From: Gemmatimonadota bacterium
GTDB lineage: Bacteria; Gemmatimonadota; Gemmatimonadetes; Gemmatimonadales; Gemmatimonadaceae
Direction: 5' to 3'
NCBI GenBank assembly: GCA_021324635.1
Contig: JAJPIS010000019.1
Location: forward strand, 50,215 to 114,214
Length of the DNA stretch: 64,000 bases
Part shown: positions 1 to 9,553 of the stretch, piece after piece
How positions within the stretch are numbered: position 1 is the first letter of the stretch
Layout: each line of letters begins with the position of its first letter
Notes under the pieces: generated by a model
Told to the model about the DNA's origin: nothing
What the model saw: only the letters and a program-made list of their open reading frames with translations
Databases searched by the model: none
Translations under genes and position numbers: made by a program

Positions 1-83
1 TCGAGGGCGGCCGCCATCCCGGCGAGGGTCCCCTGGTCGACCGGCGTCCGGTCGCGGTTGATGATCCCGACTATGCCGCACAT
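1..83 (-). CDS. asnB: Asparagine synthase / class II glutamine amidotransferase, N-terminus only (truncated by window edge)
   Basis: Reverse complement from 83 translates MCGIVGIINRDRTPVDQGTLAGMAAAL; the N-terminal MCGI(V/A)GI with Cys2 nucleophile is diagnostic of class II GATase. Too short for the ORF track. Confidence 0.8.
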   Translation of the reverse strand, partial: MCGIVGIINRDRTPVDQGTLAGMAAAL

Positions 84-93
84 GGACGGGTCC

Positions 94-1197
94 TCAGGAT
101 GCGGCGCCGGACGCCGCACCGGACGCCGCATTGGACGCGGCGCCACCGGCGCCCGCGCGGGCCGGCCGGACGTCGGCGACCGCGGAGGTGACCGACGGCG
201 GGGCGGGCGAGTGCGCCGCGCTGGCCACCGCGGCGTCCGGAACGCGAAGCGGCGTCTCCCGCGCCAGGATCGCCCGCGCATGGGTCGTCATGTCGACGAG
301 CCGGAAGTGCTCGCCGAGGACGCCCATCACGCGGGCGAAGAGCGCCGCCTTGCGCCGGCCGGAGAGGTCCATGCCGGGGAAGAATCGCAGCGCCGGGGCC
401 TGATCCCCGCCCAGCAGGTCGAGCGGGTGCAGCAGGAAGCTCGGCTCCGTCCCCGTCGCCCGGCACATCGCCAGCGCGAAGCGCAGGTAGCCCATCATGG
501 CCACCTCGGAGATGCGACTCAGGTACAGGAGGTAGCTCAGATGGAACGGGGTCTTGAGGATCGGCGTCGTGGTGACCGGGATCTCCAGCAGGGTGCGGCC
601 GGCCGGGAGGGCCCAGCGGTACGGCCGCACGGGCCGGAAGCCGTCGCGTGCCGATCCGAACAGCGCCGCCCGCTGTGCACGCTCCGCCGCCGTGAGGCGC
701 GACGTCCAGAAGTAATAGGTCCGCGCCAATGGCCCGAGATAGGTCGGGAGCGTCGACGCATCGTAGAGATAGCCCCGATCGAGCAGGATCTCGAGGAGGG
801 TCGGGCTCCAGCTGTATCCGGGCCCGCGAAACCCGACCGGGCGCCGGCCGGTCGCGCCGGTGATCGCCGACTCGGCGCGCCCGATCTCGGCCTCGAGCTG
901 GTCCGGCGCATACCGGTGCAGCCACGGCTCGTGCTCGTACGAGTGGTTGCCGACGTCGTGCCCGGCCGCCACCATCGCCCGCAGCAACGGCTCGTGCGCC
1001 GGCACCGCCGCGTCGCAGCCGACGACGAAGAAGGTGATCCTGAGCCCCAGCCGCTCGAGGATCGGCAGCACGGTCGGGAAGAAGACGTCGTAGTACGACG
1101 GGCGCTGCTCCCACCCCGGATCGCCGTGCGTCTTGAGGTAGGACCAGAGATTGTCGACGTCGAGCGAGACGCTCGCGAGCGGGCGCTGATCGGTCAT
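94..1197 (-). CDS. Polysaccharide deacetylase (CE4/NodB family)
   Basis: SLDVDNLW, FFVVGCDA, HDVGNHSYEHEPW, GFRGPGYSWSP motifs. Confidence 0.85.
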   Translation of the reverse strand: MTDQRPLASVSLDVDNLWSYLKTHGDPGWEQRPSYYDVFFPTVLPILERLGLRITFFVVGCDAAVPAHEPLLRAMVAAGHDVGNHSYEHEPWLHRYAPDQLEAEIGRAESAITGATGRRPVGFRGPGYSWSPTLLEILLDRGYLYDASTLPTYLGPLARTYYFWTSRLTAAERAQRAALFGSARDGFRPVRPYRWALPAGRTLLEIPVTTTPILKTPFHLSYLLYLSRISEVAMMGYLRFALAMCRATGTEPSFLLHPLDLLGGDQAPALRFFPGMDLSGRRKAALFARVMGVLGEHFRLVDMTTHARAILARETPLRVPDAAVASAAHSPAPPSVTSAVADVRPARAGAGGAASNAASGAASGAAS

Positions 1198-1219
1198 CGG
1201 TGACGAGAGAGGGACGCGC

Positions 1220-2818
1220 CTAGCGCTCGGCGGTGGTGGATGCTGTCTCCGTGACGGCCGCGGCCTGCCGGGACCCGGCGTAGGAGCCCCGCGGATCCGC
1301 GTCGGCCACTTCGGCGGCGCTGGCTGAACCGGGCCCCGGTGCGTGGGCGTGTCGACCGCGGGCCGGGGTGCTCCGGCGGCGGCCGTCCTTGGCGCCCCCG
1401 ATGCTGCCGCCGCTCGTCCGGGTGGCGGGCCCGCCCGGCGCCGCCTGGGTGCCGAGGAAGAGCGCCAGCGCGGCTGCCTGCCGGGCGGCGAGACCGAGGG
1501 TCTCGTTCACGTTCAGCGTGCCGTAGGCGATCTGCGCCGAGTTGACGATGTAGACGCCGTCGACCGAGGTGCGCAGCGGTGGCAGCAGCGCGCGCGAGTA
1601 ATCGAGCGTCGAGATCGCCAGCACTTCCCGCGCCCGAGCGACCCGGGTGGCGACGACGTCGGCCGGCCGGAAGCCGGGGTACATCCGCCCGAGCACGTCG
1701 ATCGACTCGGCGACCAGATCCTCATCCGTCCGGTTCCACGTCGCGTCGTCCTGCGCCAAGTAGCGAGGCAGGTACACCAGCGAGTGACCGCCGAACGTCG
1801 CGGGGTCGACGAGCGCCGTCATCTCGATCACACCCGTGAATGGCACCCACCGATCGGTGATGTTCGTCACGTAATACCCGGAGAGCGGCCGCCGGAGGAG
1901 CAGCGACGGGCAGATCACGCCCTGGTACACGACGCCCCGGAGCCGTGACCGCTCCTCGGCGCTGAGCTGGGGACAGAGCGCGGCCACCTGGGAGCACGGC
2001 ACCGTGAGCACGACCGCGTCGAAGCGGCGAGTCTCGCCGCCGGCGAGCTCCACGACCGCCCCCGCCCCCGCCCCCGCACCCGTTCCCGTCTCCGCGCCCC
2101 CACCCCCTCCCGCCCGGTCGGCGCGGACCGACACGACCGGCTGGCCACAGCGGAGCGCGACGCCGCGTGTCTGGACCCGTGCCCGGAGCCGCGCCAGCAC
2201 CGCGTCGTAGCCCCCGTCGACGTAGCCGAACATCTCGCGCTTGAGCCCCGACCGTCGAGCGGCGTACAGGCGGGCGATGATCGCCCAGATGAAGGCCGCG
2301 CTCGCCTGCTCGGCGTGGTCGCCCAGCTTGCTGCGGAGGAGCGGCAGCCAGATGCGCTCGACCGTCCGCCGGCCGGAGAGTCGGGTCAGCCACTCGACCG
2401 CCGTCAGATGCTCGAGGGGGCCCGGATCCGTGATGCGCGCTGCCGCCAGGATCGTGTACGCCAGCCGCGCCTTGGACACTGGCCCGAGCGGCGGGAAGCG
2501 CAGGAAATCGAGCGGCGTCGTCATCGGGACGAGCCGGCCGTCGGTGAAGAAGCCGGTCCGGGTCGTCCGCCACTGGATCCGGTCGCCCAGCCCGATCTCG
2601 TCGAGCAACGCCCGGAGATGGGTGTCCGACAGCAACGTGACGTGGTAGAACCGATCCCAGGTCACGTCACCGATCCGATCGGCCCGGGCGAGCCCGCCGA
2701 CCCCCGTGCCGCCCTCGAGCACGGTCACCTCGTGCCCGGCCTCGATCAGCCGGAGCGCGAGCCCGAGGCCGAGCATCCCGCCGCCGACGATGCCGATGTG
2801 CGACGCCCCTGCCGTCAC
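1220..2818 (-). CDS. NAD(P)/FAD-dependent amine-oxidase/protoporphyrinogen-oxidase-like oxidoreductase of EPS locus
   Basis: N-terminal GIVGGGMLGLGLALRLIEAGHEVTVLEGGTGVGGLA dinucleotide-binding motif; C-terminal YIVNSAQIAYGTLNVNETLGLA; Gly/Ala low-complexity insert. Confidence 0.8.
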   Translation of the reverse strand: MTAGASHIGIVGGGMLGLGLALRLIEAGHEVTVLEGGTGVGGLARADRIGDVTWDRFYHVTLLSDTHLRALLDEIGLGDRIQWRTTRTGFFTDGRLVPMTTPLDFLRFPPLGPVSKARLAYTILAAARITDPGPLEHLTAVEWLTRLSGRRTVERIWLPLLRSKLGDHAEQASAAFIWAIIARLYAARRSGLKREMFGYVDGGYDAVLARLRARVQTRGVALRCGQPVVSVRADRAGGGGGAETGTGAGAGAGAVVELAGGETRRFDAVVLTVPCSQVAALCPQLSAEERSRLRGVVYQGVICPSLLLRRPLSGYYVTNITDRWVPFTGVIEMTALVDPATFGGHSLVYLPRYLAQDDATWNRTDEDLVAESIDVLGRMYPGFRPADVVATRVARAREVLAISTLDYSRALLPPLRTSVDGVYIVNSAQIAYGTLNVNETLGLAARQAAALALFLGTQAAPGGPATRTSGGSIGGAKDGRRRSTPARGRHAHAPGPGSASAAEVADADPRGSYAGSRQAAAVTETASTTAER

Positions 2819-2828
2819 CGGTCCCCCG

Positions 2829-4742
2829 TCAGACGCGTCGCGGGGCCGTGGCGCGGCGCATCGCGAGCCGCGCCAGGAGCCCGAGGTGGCCGACCACCGT
2901 GCGCAGCACCTTCATCTTCGATCGCCCGATCATCCGCACCTCGAGCGTGGTCGGGAACTCGACGATCCGCGAGCCGTGGAGGTCGAGCCACCCGAGCATC
3001 TCGGCGACGCCGAGGAAGCCGGTGTGCGCCACCCGGACTGCCGACGCCGCGCTCCGGCGGTAGACGCGGAAGCAGCTCGTGTACGTGTTGAGCTTGTGGT
3101 GCAGCACGAGCCGGTAGAGGTGGGAGAGCGACTTGGAGAGCCCGAGCCGCCACCGCGGGACGTTGCGGACCTGCCCGTCGGGATGGTACGGCGAGGCCGT
3201 CACGAGATCGACGCCGTCGGCCAGGAGCGGAATCATGCGCCCGAGCTCGTGCGGGTCGTACGTGCAGTCACAGTCCATCGAGCAGACGATGTCGGTTGTC
3301 GCCCGCTGGATGCCGGTGAGGATGCCGGCGGCCACCCCGCGATTCACCGCGTGCCGAATGAGGACGCAGTTCGGCTTGGCGCCGAAGACGCGATGGAGCG
3401 CGTCCCACGTCCCGTCCGTGCTGTGGTCGTCGACGAAGATGAACGTGAAGTCGTACTGGGTGAGCCGCGCCTCGACGCTCGCCAGCGTGTTGGCGAGGTA
3501 TGGGAGGATCAACTCCTCGTTGTAGCACGGGATGATGACCGACACCGGCGTCGGCGCGGCGACGGCGGCCGTCGTGAACGCCGCGATCCCGCCCGTCTCC
3601 GCGAGTGTCTCGCCCCCGCCGCCCCCGCCGCCCCCGCCACCCCCGCCACCCCCGCCACCCGCGCCCGCCGCCGCTCCGGCCGGAATCAGGTTGACGACGC
3701 CGCCCGACGTGCGCACGCGACGTCGCGGCTCCGTGGCGACCACCGGCTCCGCGGTCAACCCCAGATACGCCGCGGCGCTCGTGAACTCGTAGCGCTGCAT
3801 GAAGTACTGGAGGTAGTCCGCCATCCGATCGAGGTTCCGGTACTGGCGGATCCGCGAAAACCAGGGTGCCGAGTTGATCTTCGGTTGATCCGGATCAAGC
3901 TCCCAGGTGTGGAAATACATCACGAACGGGGCGGTGTACGTGCGCGTCCAGTGTGCGACGGCGCGGCGCACGAACCCCTGCGGGAACTGCCGGAAGTAGT
4001 TGCCGCCCGCGATCGGAATCAGAAAGCCGAAGAGGTCGACGGTCGAGATCGGCAGCTCCCAGAGCGTACGCTCGCCGCACCGATGGAGGTGCGTGAAGCG
4101 GCGCCAGGGCTGCGAGTGATAGCGTCGCAGGATCGGACCGATGCTCGAGTCGTATTCGTAGCCTTCCTCGGCCAGCACGTCGAGCGCCCACAAGTCATTC
4201 GGCTGGAACCAGAAGTCGGCGACACGATACCCCAGCACCCGCCGGCCGCCCGCCCGCTCCAGCGCCTCCCGCGCACGCGTGAGATCATCCCGGAACTCGC
4301 CCGGCGTGAGTTGCCCGATGTTCCGGTGGTAATAGCCCTTGCTGGCGACCTCGTGCCCGCGCTCGGCCACCAGCCGCACCAGCTCGGGCATGGTGTCGGC
4401 GACCCATCCGAGCACGAAGAACGTCGCGCGGGCCTTGAACTGGTCGAGCAGGTCGAGCGTCCGATTGGTGCTGTACTCCAGGCGCCGCTCGAATCGATAC
4501 CACTGTCCCCGCTGAATGACGCGATTGAAGGCGCCGACCTGGTAGTAGTCCTCGAGCGCGATCGTGAGGATGTGCGGGCCGACGGGGAACGGGTCGGCGC
4601 CGGCGCTCGCGCGCCGCACCGGAGCCGTCCCGTTGGCCGCCGAGGCGCCAAAACGCACCGGCTGGAGGTCGCGAGCCGAGCGCGCCCCCGGCGTCCAGGG
4701 CGACGGGGCGTTCTTTGAGCCGAGCGAGCCTTTCACGGGCAT
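2829..4742 (-). CDS. Fusion: XrtA-type polysaccharide deacetylase-like domain (DUF3473-like) + GT2 glycosyltransferase joined by a polyglycine linker
   Basis: ILTIALEDYYQVGAF...SRIRQYRNLDRMADYLQ, poly-Gly linker, then PVSVIIPCYNEELILPYL...FVDDHSTDGTWD. Confidence 0.85.
   Translation of the reverse strand: MPVKGSLGSKNAPSPWTPGARSARDLQPVRFGASAANGTAPVRRASAGADPFPVGPHILTIALEDYYQVGAFNRVIQRGQWYRFERRLEYSTNRTLDLLDQFKARATFFVLGWVADTMPELVRLVAERGHEVASKGYYHRNIGQLTPGEFRDDLTRAREALERAGGRRVLGYRVADFWFQPNDLWALDVLAEEGYEYDSSIGPILRRYHSQPWRRFTHLHRCGERTLWELPISTVDLFGFLIPIAGGNYFRQFPQGFVRRAVAHWTRTYTAPFVMYFHTWELDPDQPKINSAPWFSRIRQYRNLDRMADYLQYFMQRYEFTSAAAYLGLTAEPVVATEPRRRVRTSGGVVNLIPAGAAAGAGGGGGGGGGGGGGGGGETLAETGGIAAFTTAAVAAPTPVSVIIPCYNEELILPYLANTLASVEARLTQYDFTFIFVDDHSTDGTWDALHRVFGAKPNCVLIRHAVNRGVAAGILTGIQRATTDIVCSMDCDCTYDPHELGRMIPLLADGVDLVTASPYHPDGQVRNVPRWRLGLSKSLSHLYRLVLHHKLNTYTSCFRVYRRSAASAVRVAHTGFLGVAEMLGWLDLHGSRIVEFPTTLEVRMIGRSKMKVLRTVVGHLGLLARLAMRRATAPRRV
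3613..3657. repeat. 9-bp in-frame tandem repeat (CCCCCGCCR x5) encoding polyglycine linker
   Basis: Direct reading of the sequence. Confidence 0.9.
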
Positions 4743-5005
4743 CTACCTCAGCAAGCCGGCGGCCACTCCGGTGGCCCCCGCCGCCATCCAGGCAGGCTGT
4801 GTCCGGGAACAACCAAGCCATTCCCGTTGAAGGACTTGCGAACACAGAATGAACATACGTGTCCCAAGGGTAGCGACATGTGACGGTCTGCTTCCCACGA
4901 GGTCTCCCACAAGTGTCGCAGCGCAGCCACACCCGAGCCGTCGAGAGGAGCGACACCGCCAGTTCTCGCTGTGGCGCCCCGGCCGACGGCAAACAAGCCC
5001 GCGAC

Positions 5006-5049
5006 GTCTACCCGGCGTCTACCCGGCGTCTACCCGGCGTCTACCCGGC
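5006..5049. repeat. 11-bp tandem repeat GTCTACCCGGC x4
   Basis: Four exact contiguous copies in the intergenic region between divergent EPS genes. Confidence 0.95.
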
Positions 5050-5137
5050 GCCGTCACAACTCGTGCCGGGCGCGACGCGCCGTGTACAACCGGCAAAGAC
5101 TGGTCCGCTGTCCTGCGGCACAGTAGAGTGACTCTCC

Positions 5138-6379
5138 GTGCGAGAGCCGTCCCGAGCGCTGTCCATCCTCCACGTCCTCGCACCGGCCCCGGTGGGCGGG
5201 CTGGAACGCGTGGTTCAGGCGCTCGCGGCCGGACAGGCCCGTCGAGGACACGCGGTCGCCGTCGCCCCGATCCTGACCGGGCACGACGGCCCGTCGCGCC
5301 TGTCGGACCTGATCGATCGGGTCCCCTTCATCGCAGCGCTGTCGGCCGCGGCACCAGGGGTCGCGATCCTCCCGGTGCTGGTCGGCGGCCGCGGCTACCG
5401 GCAGGAGCGGGCCGCGATTGCAGGGCTGGCCGCCCACCCCGGAGGCGCGAGGCCGGCGGCCGACGTCGTCCACACGCACGGGTACCGGCCGGATGTGGTC
5501 GACGCGCTCCACGCCCGGGCGCGCGGCTATCCGATCGTCACCACGGTGCACGGCTTCACCGGCGGTGGCTGGCGGAACCGCCTCTACGAGCGCCTCCAGC
5601 GGCGGGCTTTCCGGCGCTTCGATGCCGTGGTGGCCGTGTCGGCGCCCATGGTCGAGGACCTCGTCCGGAACGGCGTGGCGCGATCGCGCATCCACCTCGT
5701 TCCCAACGCCTACGCCGCGCCCGGTCCCCCGCTCGCGCGCGATGCGGCCCGGGCCGCGCTCGGTCTGTCGCCGGACGAGTTCGTGATCGGATGGGTCGGT
5801 CGAATCTCGGCCGAGAAGGGCCTGGATGTGTTGCTCGACGCTCTCGCGCGTGACCGGCGGTCGGCCGTGGCCGTCCTCGGGGTTGGACGCGAGCGCACGG
5901 CGCTCGAGGCGCGGGCGCAGCGCGCAGGGATCGCGGCCATGGTCAGGTGGCTCGGTCTCGTTCCCGATGCCGGGCGGTTGTTCCGCGCGTTCGATGTATT
6001 CGTGCTGAGCTCGCGCACCGAGGGGACTCCGATCGCGCTCTTCGAGGCCATGGATGCGAACGTTCCGATCATCGCGACGGCAGTCGGGGGCGTTCCGGCG
6101 GTCGTGAGCCCGGCCGAAGCGGTGCTGGTTCCGTCGGAGGACCCGGCGGCGCTCGCGGCCGCGATCCGCGGCGTCCGCGACGACCCGACCTCTGCCGGCC
6201 GGCGGGCCGCCGCGGCTCGCGAGCGGCTACGAGCCGTCTACGGGCCCGAACGCTGGGTGGACCGATACGACGATGTCTATCGCGCGATCGTGCGTGACGC
6301 GCCCGGTGACGCCGCGGCCCCCCCCGCCCCCGGGGGTGACGTCGTGAGCCCCGACGAGCGCACGATGAACCCACGATGA
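5138..6379 (+). CDS. Glycosyltransferase family 4
   Basis: ILHVLAPAPVGGLERVV, GWVGRISAEKGLDVLLDAL, SSRTEGTPIALFEAMDANVPIIAT; GTG start. Confidence 0.85.
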   Translation: MREPSRALSILHVLAPAPVGGLERVVQALAAGQARRGHAVAVAPILTGHDGPSRLSDLIDRVPFIAALSAAAPGVAILPVLVGGRGYRQERAAIAGLAAHPGGARPAADVVHTHGYRPDVVDALHARARGYPIVTTVHGFTGGGWRNRLYERLQRRAFRRFDAVVAVSAPMVEDLVRNGVARSRIHLVPNAYAAPGPPLARDAARAALGLSPDEFVIGWVGRISAEKGLDVLLDALARDRRSAVAVLGVGRERTALEARAQRAGIAAMVRWLGLVPDAGRLFRAFDVFVLSSRTEGTPIALFEAMDANVPIIATAVGGVPAVVSPAEAVLVPSEDPAALAAAIRGVRDDPTSAGRRAAAARERLRAVYGPERWVDRYDDVYRAIVRDAPGDAAAPPAPGGDVVSPDERTMNPR

Positions 6380-6398
6380 GCCGCGCGATGAACCCACG

Positions 6399-7706
6399 AT
6401 GAGCGTCATCGACGTCGTCGCCCTGGGATTCGTGCTCGCGCCCGCCCTGATGCTCGGCTACGCCTACATCGGGTATCCTGTTGTCCTTGCCCTGCTCGCC
6501 CCGCTCGCCTCGGCCGCCCGCGCCCGGTCCGCGCGGACGCGCGGGGTGCCCCGTGGGTCCTCGTCCAGCTCGGTCACCGACTCGGCCACGAACTCGGCCG
6601 CCGCTTCGGCTGCCGCCTTGTGCCCCGAGCGGCCCGGGCGCTCCGAATGTCCCGGAGCCGGCGAGTGGCCGGAGATCACGATCACCGTGCCGGCCTACAA
6701 CGAAGCCCGCTCGATCGCCGCGACGCTCGACAATCTGTTGGCGCTCGACTACCCAGCGGAGCGCCGCCACATCCTGGTCGTGTCCGACGCGTCCACCGAT
6801 GACACCGACGCGATCGTTCGGCGATACGAGTCTCGCGGGGTCGAGCTACTCCGGCTCCCGGAGCGGGGGGGGAAGACGGCCGCCGAGAACGCCGCGGCCC
6901 GCCACGTCCGATCGGGGCTGATCGTGAACACCGACGCCTCGGTCCGCGTGCTGCCGCAGGCGATGAAGCCGCTCGTGCGGGCGTTCGCCGACCCGACGGT
7001 CGGCGTCGCCTCCGGGCGCGATGTCAGCACCGGGGACGAGGCGGTGGAAGGGAACCGCGGCGAGTCCGGCTACGTCGGCTACGAGATGTGGGTCCGCGGG
7101 CTCGAGACGCGCGTGGGGTCGATCATCGGCGCCAGCGGCTGCTTCTACGCATTCCGTCGGGACGTGTACGATCCGAGCTTCCCACCGGAGCTGAGCCGCG
7201 ACTTCGCGAGCGTGCTCATTGCCCGCGAGCTGGGGTACCGGTCGGTCTCCGTCGACGCGGCGGTGTGCGTCGTCCCGCGCACGACGTCCCTCGAGGCCGA
7301 GTTCCGGCGCAAGGTGCGGACGATGGCGCGGGGGCTGGCGACGCTCTGGCACAAACGGGCCCTCCTCGATCCCACGCGGTACGGAGTGTTCGCCTTCATG
7401 CTGCTGAGCCACAAGCTCGCGCGCTGGCTGGTGTACGCCCTGCTCCCCTTTGGTCTCGTCGGGCTGCTCATCCTGAGCCCGGGCCACCCGGCGGCGGCGG
7501 TCGCGGTCGTGATCGCCGCCCTCGGCATGGTGGTCGGTGCCCTTGGGCTCCGGCGATCGGTGGCCGGCGCCGCGGCACCGCCGCCGCGGCCCGTGGCGCT
7601 CGCCGCGTTCGCCTGGGCGAGCGCGCTCGCCGGCGTCCTCGCCTGGCGCGACGCGCTGGTCGGCCGGCGGCGCGCGGTGTGGGAGCCTACCCGGCGGCCG
7701 ACGTGA
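6399..7706 (+). CDS. Membrane glycosyltransferase family 2
   Basis: ITITVPAYNEARSIAATLDNLLALDYP...VVSDASTDDTD; C-terminal TM helices. Confidence 0.85.
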   Translation: MSVIDVVALGFVLAPALMLGYAYIGYPVVLALLAPLASAARARSARTRGVPRGSSSSSVTDSATNSAAASAAALCPERPGRSECPGAGEWPEITITVPAYNEARSIAATLDNLLALDYPAERRHILVVSDASTDDTDAIVRRYESRGVELLRLPERGGKTAAENAAARHVRSGLIVNTDASVRVLPQAMKPLVRAFADPTVGVASGRDVSTGDEAVEGNRGESGYVGYEMWVRGLETRVGSIIGASGCFYAFRRDVYDPSFPPELSRDFASVLIARELGYRSVSVDAAVCVVPRTTSLEAEFRRKVRTMARGLATLWHKRALLDPTRYGVFAFMLLSHKLARWLVYALLPFGLVGLLILSPGHPAAAVAVVIAALGMVVGALGLRRSVAGAAAPPPRPVALAAFAWASALAGVLAWRDALVGRRRAVWEPTRRPT

Positions 7707-8640
7707 GCCGCCAGACGCACACGAGCGCCCAGGCGATCACCGTCAGGATCAGCGTCCGGTCGGCCCACACGGCTTCGGTCGGCGTCTCGCCCTTGCCGCC
7801 GCGCTCGACCAGGAACCAGTACCGAAAGAGCCCGAACAGCACGAAGGGCATCGAGACGTTGAGGCGCGGCTTGACGGTGACGACGAACAGGCCGTAGAAG
7901 ACGATCGCGCTGAGCGCCGCCGTCTCCGCATAGCGGTCGAGCAGGCGCAGTGTGTAGAACTGGAGGACCGACCGGCTGGCCGCGCCGCTGGTGGCCAGCT
8001 CCTCCCGCCGCTTGATCGCCGCCAGGTAGAGCGCGAGCGACAGGGTCGTGATCAGCGTCCACGATGAGACCGGGACCGCGATCGCCGCGGCGCCCGCGTA
8101 GACTCGCAGCACGAAGCCCGCGGCCAGGACGAAGATATCGACGACCGGGACCCGCTTGAGCCGCAGCGAGTAGGCGATGTTGAGCGCGAGGTAGCCAGCC
8201 GCGACCGCCGCCGTCTCGACGCTCCAGGCGAACGCGGCGACGAGCGGCACGACGAGCATGGCGAGGACGATGCGGGCGTCGGACATCGACAACGCGCCGC
8301 TCGCGAGCGGGCGGGTGCGCGACTTGACCGGGTGGAGGGCGTCGGCCCGCGCGTCCACCATGTCGTTGATGACGTAGCCCGCCGACGCGGCCACGCAGAA
8401 GAGCAGGAACGCGAGCGCGGCGGCGGCAACCGCCCGGGAGTCGAAGACCAACCCCGAGAAGATCAGTGGGGCCAGGACGAAGCCGTTCTTGACCCACTGC
8501 CGCGGGCGGAGCAGCCGCGCGAACGCTTCCACTCGCCGCATCGGCGCCGCCGGCGGCGGCGTCGGCGCCGGCCGCGCCGCTGACGGCTCCGGTGACGACC
8601 CGCGCGACGCGCCGGGGGTGGTCACGGAGCCGCCCGTCAC
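7687..8640 (-). CDS. UbiA-family decaprenyl-phosphate phosphoribosyltransferase-like protein
   Basis: LLRPRQWVKNGFVLAPLIFSG, GYVINDMVDARADALHPVKSRTRPLASG, LRLKRVPVVDIFVLAAGFVLR. Confidence 0.8.
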   Translation of the reverse strand: MTGGSVTTPGASRGSSPEPSAARPAPTPPPAAPMRRVEAFARLLRPRQWVKNGFVLAPLIFSGLVFDSRAVAAAALAFLLFCVAASAGYVINDMVDARADALHPVKSRTRPLASGALSMSDARIVLAMLVVPLVAAFAWSVETAAVAAGYLALNIAYSLRLKRVPVVDIFVLAAGFVLRVYAGAAAIAVPVSSWTLITTLSLALYLAAIKRREELATSGAASRSVLQFYTLRLLDRYAETAALSAIVFYGLFVVTVKPRLNVSMPFVLFGLFRYWFLVERGGKGETPTEAVWADRTLILTVIAWALVCVWRLTSAAG

Positions 8641-8653
8641 GAGGCGCGCGCGG

Positions 8654-9535
8654 CTACCAGCCGCCGCGCTTGAAGAGCATCACCGGGACGGTCTTCAGCA
8701 TGATGCGGACGTCCTCCGCGACGCTCTGCCGGCGCAGGTACTCCAGATCGTAGCGGACCTTCTGGCGCACATCGTCCAGGGTCTGGTCGTACGAGTGGTT
8801 GATCTGCGCCAGCCCGGTGATCCCGGGCTTGGCCCGGTGGCGGAGGGCGTATTCCGAGATGTCCTTCCGCAGTTGCGCGACGATCGAGGGGCGCTCGGGC
8901 CGCGGCCCGACGATGTTCATGTCACCCTTGAGCACGTTGAACAGCTGCGGGAGCTCGTCGAGTCGCGTCTTCCGGAGCACGCGCCCGACCGGCGTCACCC
9001 GCGGGTCGTTGGGTGTCGCCCAGACGGCCCCGCACTGGCGCTCGGCATCCACGTACATCGACCGGAACTTGTACATGGTGAAGACGCACCCGCCGGCGTC
9101 CCGGGCGCGCCGGTCGTAGAGCGCCAGGGCGCGGCGGGAGCGCCGATCGATGCCGACGCGCGACTGCATGTAGAGGATCGGGCCCGGCGAGGTCAGTCGG
9201 ACGAGCAGGGCCACGACCAGAAAGACGGGACTGAGGATCACGATCGCGAGCAGCGCGAGGGTCACGTTGAGTGCCCGGCTCGTGCTCTCGGACCGGGATC
9301 GGATGGCGCGCATGACGTGCGCGCCGGTCGTGCGGGTCGACGGGACTCCGTCGGCGTTCCGAAGGACGGGGATCGAGCGGGGCTCATCGCTCAACGCCCG
9401 CGCCGCGGCGCCCCGGGCCCTGAGGTCGCCCGCCGCGCGGGCGGCGGCGGCCGCCCCCGAGGCGGCGGCAAAGTCGGGCACGATCGCGCCCGTGGCCATC
9501 GCGGAGAGGTCGAGCTGCGAACGAGAGAGATCCAT
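8654..9535 (-). CDS. Bacterial sugar transferase (undecaprenyl-phosphate hexose-1-P transferase family)
   Basis: TYKFRSMY-like FTMYKFRSMYVDAE, VLRKTRLDELPQLFNVLKGDMNIVGPRPERP, HRAKPGITGLAQI. Confidence 0.9.
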   Translation of the reverse strand: MDLSRSQLDLSAMATGAIVPDFAAASGAAAAARAAGDLRARGAAARALSDEPRSIPVLRNADGVPSTRTTGAHVMRAIRSRSESTSRALNVTLALLAIVILSPVFLVVALLVRLTSPGPILYMQSRVGIDRRSRRALALYDRRARDAGGCVFTMYKFRSMYVDAERQCGAVWATPNDPRVTPVGRVLRKTRLDELPQLFNVLKGDMNIVGPRPERPSIVAQLRKDISEYALRHRAKPGITGLAQINHSYDQTLDDVRQKVRYDLEYLRRQSVAEDVRIMLKTVPVMLFKRGGW

Positions 9536-9553
9536 AAAGGGGTCGGGGAAATG

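Noticed and set aside
2706-4718. 670-aa plus-strand ORF
   Set aside because: Antisense shadow of the deacetylase-GT2 fusion, no domain signatures.
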